DNA from: Phycisphaerae bacterium | Lineage (GTDB): Bacteria; Planctomycetota; Phycisphaerae; UBA1845; UTPLA1 | Reading direction: 5' to 3' | Length of the DNA: 27,424 bases | Assembly (NCBI GenBank): GCA_016935885.1 | Contig: JAFGQA010000485.1 | Coordinates: 1 to 27,424, forward strand | Part shown: one piece after another, positions 1-6,041 of the stretch | Layout of the letters: each line of letters opens with the position of its first letter | Numbering within the stretch: the first letter of the stretch is position 1 | The notes under the pieces: model-generated | What the model saw: the letters and a program-made list of their open reading frames with translations, nothing else | Database searches by the model: none | Told to the model about the DNA's origin: nothing | Made by a program: the position numbers and the translations under genes

Positions 1-318
1 GGGTCTTCGTGGGCGGACCGTTGGCTTTCAGACCTGCCTGTCGGCAGACAGACCCACTCGCTCGCGCTCGGGGCTCGGATCGAGTGCCTATCGCGAGCGA
101 AACCTGGCGCCACGCCGCTCATTCGCGAGCCACCGCAACTGTCATGGACCCGTCGTAGCCGCGATTCGCCGGTAGGGCGTTGAAACCTGCAGAGAATCGG
201 TTATCCTGCGCAGTTGGCACGACCGCCGTGCACGGGTGTGCGGCGCTCGTTGCGAGTGTTGTCTGAGGCTGCTGTTGGAGCGGGGCATCGTCCCGTGCCC
301 TGATCGAGGTTGCACATT
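1..318. other. Left-edge non-coding stretch with hairpins
   Basis: No convincing gene is visible here. Positions 58-66 (TCGCTCGCG) and 92-100 (CGCGAGCGA) form a perfect 9-bp inverted repeat, and 55-60 / 81-86 (CACTCG / CGAGTG) is a competing shorter one. The first 100 bases look like a structured intergenic repeat or the terminator region of a gene to the left. A 10-bp palindrome, CCGTGCACGG, lies at 226-235. The reverse-strand open frame across 201-713 is a shadow of the gene starting at 319. Confidence 0.5.
180..207 (+). promoter_or_regulatory. Candidate sigma70-type promoter for the 319-1574 gene pair
   Basis: TTGAAA at 180-185 and TATCCT at 202-207 are separated by 16 bases, a fair match to -35 and -10 hexamers. 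Transcription would start near 214, about 105 bases before the GTG at 319. This rests only on matching to a consensus from other bacteria. Confidence 0.3.
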
Positions 319-1311
319 GTGAGTCGGACGAGACGTGGTCCCAATCTGTTTGAGGTCATGAGCAAGGCACCGCAGGTGCAGATCCCGCAGCAGGGGCGTG
401 GCTTGTTTGGGCGGCGGCGCAAGGAGTCGGCGTCACTGGTTGTGGCGGAGCCAATGACCGAAGAGGAAGCGGTGGCGGAGCTTGCGGCTCGACGATCCGC
501 CCAGGAAGAGGCGGTACGCGCGAAGCAGGCCCGGCGCGAGGCCAGACAGGCGGCGAAGCAGGCCGCCAAGCAGCTCAAGCAGGCGCGAAAGTCCTCCGCG
601 GCGACGGCCGCTGGGGCGGAGAGCAGTGCCGGCGGTCCGTTGATGCGGTTTGCCGGCGGGAGGCTGATGCTGTCGCTGAACACGGTGGGATGCGTTGTTG
701 CGGGCGCGTGCATCTGCGTCTTGATGATCGGTGCCTACTCGCTCGGTCGGCGTTCCGTTGTCGGCACGCCGGTCGCGGCCGTTTCGTCCTCGGCATCTGC
801 TCGGACGCCGTTGTTATCAAACGGAAGTGGGGCAGCGGGCGGCATGCATGGCGCAGGCTTCGCGGAGCCGAGCGATCCGGACCTGTCTGAGTTGCTGAAG
901 GTCCACGCGGCCAGGCACGCGAGCGTCGTCAATCCGAACCAGCCCGCCAACGTGGCGTCGCCGGCCTCTGAGGACAACGTGGCCGCGTCGAAGCTGAATT
1001 ACTTGCAGATCGAATCGTTCAGGATCACCCGCGACCGGAGTGGCGAGCAGATCAAGGAGGATCTTGCAGAGGTACGGTCGTTTCTGGCGGAGCGGGGCGT
1101 GGAGACGTTCTCCCGGCGTTTGGGCAATGGCTACGTGTTATTCGGCAAGCAGGGCTTTCCGCCAGGCCCGGAGTCTGAGGCTCAGCGTGATGCTTTCCGG
1201 AGCAGAATCGAGGACCTGGGCAAGCAGTATCGTGATGCCGGCGGTCTGTACCGATTCAGGGACCCCTTGTTTGTGAGCTACTCGCAGAGCATGGCCGGGC
1301 AACCGGCATAG
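319..1311 (+). CDS. Single-pass membrane protein with coiled coil and SPOR-like C-terminal domain
   Basis: A protein of 330 residues if it starts at GTG 319, which has GAGG at 306-309 nine bases upstream. An ATG at 358 is the alternative, but its purine tract is too close. The N-terminus is short and basic. Residues about 45-100 are rich in Ala, Lys, Gln, Glu and Arg and look helical or coiled-coil. One membrane segment lies at about 120-143 and a Ser/Ala/Gly-rich linker follows. A compact C-terminal part at about 227-330 begins Asn-Tyr-Leu-Gln-Ile-Glu-Ser-Phe and alternates short strands and helices in a way that resembles SPOR-type peptidoglycan-binding domains; that assignment is tentative. 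The topology suggests an N-terminal cytoplasmic coiled coil and a periplasmic C-terminal domain, as in envelope or division proteins. It ends 17 bases before the next gene, so the two are probably co-transcribed. The start and the domain name are both uncertain. Confidence 0.75.
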   Translation: MSRTRRGPNLFEVMSKAPQVQIPQQGRGLFGRRRKESASLVVAEPMTEEEAVAELAARRSAQEEAVRAKQARREARQAAKQAAKQLKQARKSSAATAAGAESSAGGPLMRFAGGRLMLSLNTVGCVVAGACICVLMIGAYSLGRRSVVGTPVAAVSSSASARTPLLSNGSGAAGGMHGAGFAEPSDPDLSELLKVHAARHASVVNPNQPANVASPASEDNVAASKLNYLQIESFRITRDRSGEQIKEDLAEVRSFLAERGVETFSRRLGNGYVLFGKQGFPPGPESEAQRDAFRSRIEDLGKQYRDAGGLYRFRDPLFVSYSQSMAGQPA

Positions 1312-1328
1312 ACCGAGGAGTCAGTCAG

Positions 1329-1574
1329 ATGTCAGTGGACCGTTCGCTTAAGATCAAGGATTCTCTGTCGAGGCATCGGAATGTCTTGACCCGGGCGGAG
1401 CGAATTCAGATCCTTCAGGACCAAGAGCGCTTTAGCGAGGAGGACAGCCCGTTCAACTTACCGAAGGTGGCGCATCGCAAGGTGCCGGTCGGCGGCCGCG
1501 TGAAGAAGGCTTCTCGCGAGGAAGGCGAGAAGGCGGCCGAGGCTACTCCGAAGGCGGAGCAGTCGCGACCATGA
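1329..1574 (+). CDS. Small basic protein of the PVC-associated family
   Basis: An 81-residue protein, very rich in Lys, Arg and Glu. The start is ATG 1329, with GAGGAG at 1315-1320 eight bases upstream. The N-terminal 50 or so residues match from memory the small basic protein family reported from Chlamydiae, Verrucomicrobia and related phyla: a start like MSVDRSLKIKDSL, then RHRNVLTRAERI, then a segment ending LPKVAHRKV. Family members are thought to be ribosome-associated, but their function is not established. The last 30 or so residues form a charged Ala/Lys/Glu tail that the core family does not need. It is coupled to the membrane protein gene just upstream. This gene is the best single taxonomic marker in the window. 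Confidence 0.85.
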   Translation: MSVDRSLKIKDSLSRHRNVLTRAERIQILQDQERFSEEDSPFNLPKVAHRKVPVGGRVKKASREEGEKAAEATPKAEQSRP

Positions 1575-1687
1575 CGCGGGGTGGGGCCCATCAACCGGTG
1601 TCGTCTTGACGCAGGCGTTGGGTTTGGGCCATCGATAGGTCTGGCGCAGTTGACGTGCGCCTGGTTGGGGGGGTGCGAGATTCAGAC

Positions 1688-2806
1688 ATGGATGCGAACC
1701 GACTCCTCGCCGACAGGACGCATAGGGTCGAGTTCTCAGGCATTCGGAAGTTCTTCGAGTTGGCGGGGCGGTTGAAGGACCCGTGCGACCTGTCGATCGG
1801 TCTGCCCGATTACGATGCGCCCGAGCCGGTGAAGGAGGCGGCGATTCAGGCGATCCGGGAGGGGAAGAATCGGTACACACCCAGCGCGGGGGTGCCGGCC
1901 TTGCGGGAGCGGATCGCGGCGGATCTGAAGGGCGCCTACGGCCGGGATCTGCCCGTGATGATCACCGCCGGGGTATCGGGGGGGCTGACGCTGTCGCTGT
2001 TGGCGACGCTCAACCCTGGCGACGAGGTCGTCTTCTTGGATCCTTACTTCGTTTCGTACTTGCAGCTTGTGAGCATGGTGGGCGGCAGGCCCGTTCCAGT
2101 GTCTTCGTATCCGAATTTTCGGTTTGACGCCGGGGCGGTGGAGGCGGTCATCACGCCGCGCACGAAGGTGCTGATGCTTAACTCGCCGGGCAACCCGACG
2201 GGTAGGGTCATGACCGCCGAGGAAATTCAGGCCGCCGCCGAGCTTGCCGAGAGACACGACCTGCTGCTGATCGCCGACGAGATTTATGACAAGCTGTGTT
2301 ACGATGGGCCAAGTCCGTGTCCGCTCCCGCACGCGCCAGACAACACGCTGCTCCTGCGGGGATACGGTAAAACCTACGGCGTGACCGGCTGGCGGATGGG
2401 CTATGCCGCGGGGCCAGGAGCGATCATCAACGAGATGACGAAGCTCCAGCAGTATACGTTCGTGTGTGCGCCGTCGATGGCGCAGGTGGCGGCGCTAGCG
2501 GCGATGGATACAGACGTATCGGATCATCAACGGGCGTACGCCAAGAAGCGCGACTTGGTTTGCAGTCTGCTGGAAGGACATTTCGACTTCGTGCGGCCTT
2601 CGGGAGGCTTCTACGTCTTTCCAAGGGTCCCGAAGCACTTTGCCAACGCCAGTGTGTTCGCTGAGGCGGCGGCCGAGCACAGCGTCCTGGTGATCCCGGG
2701 GACGATCTTCTCTTCGCAGGATACGCACTTCCGCATCAGCTATGCGACGACCGACGATCTGATCCGTCGCGGCTGCGAGGTGCTTTGTCGCCTCGCCTCT
2801 GGATAG
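1688..2806 (+). CDS. Class I/II PLP-dependent aminotransferase
   Basis: A 372-residue fold-type I PLP enzyme expected to move an amino group between an amino acid and a 2-oxo acid in the cytoplasm. Visible landmarks are a substrate-side segment SIGLPDYDAPEPV near the N-terminus, NSPGNPTG, the DEIYDKLCYDG strand with the Asp that contacts the PLP pyridine nitrogen, the Schiff-base lysine at about residue 228 in GYGKTYGVTGWRMGY, and a C-terminal FRISYATT whose Arg should bind the substrate carboxylate. Length and motif spacing fit the aspartate aminotransferase (AspC/AAT-like) superfamily. Specificity cannot be read from the sequence; aspartate, aromatic or alanine aminotransferase are all possible. 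ATG 1688 was chosen over GTG-type starts further up because a G-rich tract lies at 1666-1671 and the protein then begins like family members. A repeat element begins within a few bases of its stop codon. Confidence 0.93.
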   Translation: MDANRLLADRTHRVEFSGIRKFFELAGRLKDPCDLSIGLPDYDAPEPVKEAAIQAIREGKNRYTPSAGVPALRERIAADLKGAYGRDLPVMITAGVSGGLTLSLLATLNPGDEVVFLDPYFVSYLQLVSMVGGRPVPVSSYPNFRFDAGAVEAVITPRTKVLMLNSPGNPTGRVMTAEEIQAAAELAERHDLLLIADEIYDKLCYDGPSPCPLPHAPDNTLLLRGYGKTYGVTGWRMGYAAGPGAIINEMTKLQQYTFVCAPSMAQVAALAAMDTDVSDHQRAYAKKRDLVCSLLEGHFDFVRPSGGFYVFPRVPKHFANASVFAEAAAEHSVLVIPGTIFSSQDTHFRISYATTDDLIRRGCEVLCRLASG

Positions 2807-2811
2807 ACGTG

Positions 2812-2953
2812 GCGGGTCCGTGACAGTCTGGGCGGGTGCCACTGGCAGCTTGCCTGCCAGTGCGTGTGCCCCGCGCCCACGAGAGAGACCGCACGGGCGG
2901 ACAGGCCACCCGTGGCACCGAGGATCGAATGCCGCCGGAAGTGTCACGGACCC
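2812..2953 (+). repeat. MITE-like dispersed repeat, copy A
   Basis: A non-coding element of about 142 bases bounded by a perfect 12-bp terminal inverted repeat: GGGTCCGTGACA at 2814-2825 and TGTCACGGACCC at 2942-2953. A second copy lies reversed at 24241-24384. The heptamer AGACGTG occurs directly before (2805-2811) and directly after (2954-2960), consistent with a target-site duplication that overlaps the aminotransferase stop codon. An internal hairpin pairs CACTGGCAG (2840-2848) with CTGCCAGTG (2854-2862). The element carries no coding capacity, so any mobility would need a transposase from elsewhere. Confidence 0.7.
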
Positions 2954-2960
2954 AGACGTG

Positions 2961-3249
2961 ACGTCGAGTCTCGTCGAGAGTTGACTGTCCCGCTTTGCGT
3001 CGATAGAGTCTGAAAGGGCGCAGTGTGCCGACATGTTATCTCCAGACTGTGGAGCCGGCCTTCCAACAAGTTAGAACAAGTTGGGAGACCTGTCGCGTGG
3101 TTTTGAGGTAGTCACCAAGGTGCATCCCAGCGTCTCTGCGGCACAGGCGTCTCTCCAGTGTCGACACCGGCTGACATAGGCGGGACGGTGGTACCGCCGG
3201 GGGGCTTGGTTTTGGGACGCATTCCAAGTATTCGTATCTGCTTGGTCTT
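2961..3249. other. Spacer before the unrecognised gene; 10-bp direct repeat
   Basis: No supported gene lies between the repeat element and the gene called at 3250. A direct repeat, AACAAGTTAG (3065-3074) followed at once by AACAAGTTGG (3075-3084), might be an operator for the downstream pair, but nothing else supports that. The long reverse-strand frame over 3036-3809 is rich in Ser, Arg and Pro and looks like a shadow. Confidence 0.4.
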
Positions 3250-4320
3250 ATGGACTTATTGGGTTTCGACGAGCTTCCAGGCTTGGTTGAGTTGTGCGCC
3301 GACAAACCGGTTGTGATCATACTGAGAGCAACTCCTTGTTCATCGTGCCCACCGGTCAAGGCCGAAGGCCTTTGGGGCCTCGGCCGCCGCCTGAGGCCGC
3401 GGCGCCGAAGCGAGGATGTGTGGCAGGCGCTCTTGGCCGCGACCATTGTGCTGGGGATCGCATCTAGCGAGGGATGTGTAGGGGCGGCGGATCGGCCCAC
3501 CGCCACTTCGGCAAACGAGATGGCGTCTGCCAGGTCAGTCGGCGACGAGGCCAGCACCGCCAGGGTCTCGTCTGTTTTCGATCGACCGTTGCAGAGGCTG
3601 TCGGTGGACTTCAAGGTGCTGCGGTACTCGGCACCGAAGGGTACGTTCACGGAGGACAGCGGCCTTTGGAAGCTGGTGACGGGGCCTTTGTTGGACGCCT
3701 CCATGGCGCTGCGGGCGGCAGACAATGGTCTCCGCGCGGCGACCGGGCGCGAGTCGGACCGCGTCCCGTTGCGAGAGTTCCTCGATGGAATCGACGATCT
3801 GCGCAGCACGCTGGACTACGCCCACCCGGATGCGACGCGGCACGTGGAGTTGGATCTCGGCCCCTGCGAGACCAGGTTGGTTGTCTTCTACTATGGCCAG
3901 CGGGGTGCGCTTCGTGGTCTTGATTTTCTCGACGCCCGGGCGAAACTGAGACTGGCGTTCGAGATGGGGTCGGTCAACCTGCGGGAGGTCTGGCTCGAAC
4001 TGGCGCCTGAGATCGAGGAGCCACCGGGTCCGCTCAGGTGGGAGATCACGCGGGAGACGGCCAGGCAGGTTCCCGAGGAACGGCGTCACACGTTTACCGA
4101 GGTGTCGTTCGCGGCGAAGATTCCTGAGGGCGGGTTCCTGCTGCTCGGGCCGACGGAGGAGGTGTACGAGCGGCGCTTGCTGGGGCGAGCGTTTTTCGTC
4201 GAGGTGTCCCAGAATGGCGTGGACGGCGCCGCAAAGTTGCGAGAAAGTATCTATGTCATCAGCCCGATCATTCGATCTCATACGGAGAGGCGACCGGGGG
4301 AGACGGCCCGTCCCTCGTGA
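3250..4320 (+). CDS. Unrecognised protein, probably exported or membrane-anchored; start uncertain
   Basis: I do not recognise this family. The open frame from ATG 3250 gives 356 residues, but the first 45 or so look like translated spacer and no ribosome-binding site precedes that ATG. A basic run RRLRPRRR is followed by a hydrophobic stretch ALLAATIVLGIASSEGC, which looks like a signal or anchor sequence, with a poor lipobox match (SEGC). The true start therefore probably lies between 3250 and 3420; GTG 3418 is possible, though its GAGG at 3412-3415 is too close. The remaining 290 or so residues look like a genuine soluble domain, with strand-rich and acidic helical segments and no low complexity. 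Its stop overlaps the start of the kinase gene, which implies translational coupling and perhaps a role in the same signalling pathway. That is inference. Confidence 0.6.
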   Translation: MDLLGFDELPGLVELCADKPVVIILRATPCSSCPPVKAEGLWGLGRRLRPRRRSEDVWQALLAATIVLGIASSEGCVGAADRPTATSANEMASARSVGDEASTARVSSVFDRPLQRLSVDFKVLRYSAPKGTFTEDSGLWKLVTGPLLDASMALRAADNGLRAATGRESDRVPLREFLDGIDDLRSTLDYAHPDATRHVELDLGPCETRLVVFYYGQRGALRGLDFLDARAKLRLAFEMGSVNLREVWLELAPEIEEPPGPLRWEITRETARQVPEERRHTFTEVSFAAKIPEGGFLLLGPTEEVYERRLLGRAFFVEVSQNGVDGAAKLRESIYVISPIIRSHTERRPGETARPS

Positions 4321-5477
4321 TGGGGCGGACCTGTTTGACCCGGCGATTCACTATGACGGCGAGCGCGGACAATTACTTTCATGATTTGTGCGATAACCTG
4401 GGGTTCGTTCTGATCGCCGTGGATCGCGATCTGAACATCCGCTTCTTGAACCGACAGGCCACCCAACATTTTGAAGGCTCCACAGAAGACGGGGCGGCGC
4501 GCTGCGTCAAGGATATCTTCCACGGGCCACAGGGCGAAGATATCAGGCGGCTGCTCGAAGAGACGATCGAGACCAAGACCGCGGGGGAGACAGAGGTCAA
4601 GTGCGAGCGAGACGAAGGCGAGCGCAAGATACTCATCTTCATTGCCTCCCCGATCATCGATTCAAGTGGCGAGTGCGTGGGGGCGTCCGCCAGCATGCGC
4701 GACATCTCCTTACGGAAGCGGCTTTCGAAGGAACTCGCCCTCAGTCGGCGGATGGCGGCCCTCGGGAACATGGCGGGGGCCATTGCCCATCATTTCAACA
4801 ACATCCTGGGCGGAATGCTGACCAGCATTGACTACGTGTTGCCGAGCGACAGTCCACGGGAATTGAGGCGCACGTTGCGCCTGCTGGCGCAGGCCATCGG
4901 GCGTGCTACCCGCATCACGAGGCAACTCGAGGCGTTCGCCGAGAGTGAGCACGACAAGGCGGAGTGGGCGGAGCTCAACGATGTCATGCAGGGTTTCATC
5001 GATCAACTCCGACCTCAGGCGGAGGAGGCGGGGATCAACCTCGATACCGACATCGCCGAGGTGACGTCGGAGCCGTTCGAGGCACATCGCTTGATGCCCG
5101 CCCTGGAGAGCCTGGCGCACAACGCCTTCGACGCGATGACCGCCGGCGGCACGCTGACGATCAGGATGGTGCAGGACGGCGACGAGGCCGTGATCACGAT
5201 TGCTGACACCGGTTGTGGCATTCCGGAGGACGTGCTTGACCGCGTGTTCGAGCCGTTCTTCACCACCAAGGGTGAACTCGGAGGAGGCGCGACCGACAAC
5301 ATCGGTCTGGGCTTGGCGGCGGTGCACGGACTGGTCGCCGAGTTGGGTGGGACGATCCGCCTGGCCTCAAGGGTGGGAGAGGGAACGACCGCGGAGGTTC
5401 GCCTTCCGTTGCGGCGTGATCGGAAGGGTCATCCGGATGGCGTCGTGCACACGGCGGGTCGAAGTGGTCCCGAGTGA
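4320..5477 (+). CDS. PAS-domain sensor histidine kinase
   Basis: A 385-residue kinase from ATG 4320, which overlaps the preceding stop in TGATG. GTG 4317 and ATG 4353 are alternative starts. Residues about 20-130 form a PAS-like sensor domain (GFVLIAVDRDLNIRFLN). The dimerisation and phosphoacceptor helix holds the H-box AIAHHFNNILGG with the likely phosphorylated His157. A further His replaces the acidic residue that most often follows it. The ATPase domain then shows the N box (AHNAFDAM), G1 (DTGCGIP), F box (FEPFFTTK) and G2 (GLGLAAVHG), all intact. No membrane segment is visible, so it is probably cytoplasmic and may sense an internal signal or its upstream neighbour. No response regulator is fused or adjacent. 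The class is NtrB-like in motif style; the target is unknown. Confidence 0.92.
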   Translation: MGRTCLTRRFTMTASADNYFHDLCDNLGFVLIAVDRDLNIRFLNRQATQHFEGSTEDGAARCVKDIFHGPQGEDIRRLLEETIETKTAGETEVKCERDEGERKILIFIASPIIDSSGECVGASASMRDISLRKRLSKELALSRRMAALGNMAGAIAHHFNNILGGMLTSIDYVLPSDSPRELRRTLRLLAQAIGRATRITRQLEAFAESEHDKAEWAELNDVMQGFIDQLRPQAEEAGINLDTDIAEVTSEPFEAHRLMPALESLAHNAFDAMTAGGTLTIRMVQDGDEAVITIADTGCGIPEDVLDRVFEPFFTTKGELGGGATDNIGLGLAAVHGLVAELGGTIRLASRVGEGTTAEVRLPLRRDRKGHPDGVVHTAGRSGPE

Positions 5478-5577
5478 TCGTCGTAATTCCTTTCGCACGA
5501 ATAGGTTGTGCGTTTGAAGCGAGAACCTGGACGGAAGGGGCGGGTCGGGTCTGGCCGGGGGAATCGTGAGAACGATG

Positions 5578-5610
5578 GCGCCGCTGTCTGCCGCCGGGGC
5601 GGCGCGGTTT
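5578..5610 (+). terminator. Weak candidate terminator after the kinase gene
   Basis: GCGCCGC (5578-5584) can pair with GCGGCGC (5599-5605) and is followed by GGTTTT. The T-run is short, so this is only a plausible intrinsic terminator separating the kinase from the rpoB promoter. Confidence 0.35.
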
Positions 5611-5640
5611 TGGTACGGTGACGATACGACCTCGGGCTGT

Positions 5641-5691
5641 AAAAAAAAACGAGATTTTTTGGGTGACACGCACAGCCCATGCGTGTAAAGT
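5641..5691 (+). promoter_or_regulatory. Candidate rpoB promoter with A/T-rich upstream element
   Basis: GTGACA at 5663-5668 and TAAAGT at 5686-5691 are separated by exactly 17 bases. Directly upstream, 5641-5660 is nine A's, CGAG, then A and six T's, a sharp A/T block in GC-rich surroundings. It sits where an UP element would contact the RNA polymerase alpha subunits (about -38 to -57). This is the best promoter-like sequence I saw. Transcription would start near 5698. Confidence 0.5.
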
Positions 5692-5697
5692 GCAGAG

Positions 5698-6041
5698 TTC
5701 CGCTCCGGGGGCGGAAATAGGCCGATCGGGTGGGACTGTTCGGTTTCGTTCTAGATGGCCCCCGCAGGCGGCCAGTCCCCTGGCAGCAATCCTGGTTGTT
5801 CTTGATTAAGAGGGTGCTTCGCCAACCGGTTGTGTCCGATGCACCATACTCGCACGTTTGCCACGGAGGCGACACGTTGTGGTCCGTGGTGAAAGTGTGC
5901 GCCGCGTGCGTGGGCAGCGATGGATGACCGCGTCGCGGGCGGGGTGTGGTTTCCCACCTCGCACCGGCCGGACCGGGCCTCGCGCGACAGACTGAGCCAC
6001 CATAGTCTACGCACCACATTGAGTCGTTGGAAAGGGTCCTG
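5698..6041 (+). other. Long untranslated leader of rpoB
   Basis: About 340 bases lie between the predicted transcription start and the rpoB ATG, and I find no convincing gene in them. CCACGGA (5861-5867) pairs perfectly with TCCGTGG (5883-5889). The length fits a regulated leader, such as attenuation or autogenous control, but no known leader family was recognised. Confidence 0.4.

Noticed and set aside
201..713. 170-residue reverse-strand open frame
   Set aside because: It is antisense to the membrane protein at 319-1311, is rich in Ala, Cys, Arg and Ser, and resembles no family; the sense gene has a ribosome-binding site and domain structure.
3036..3809. 257-residue reverse-strand open frame
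   Set aside because: Ser/Arg/Pro-rich composition with no recognisable motif; it overlaps the forward gene and its coupling to the kinase.
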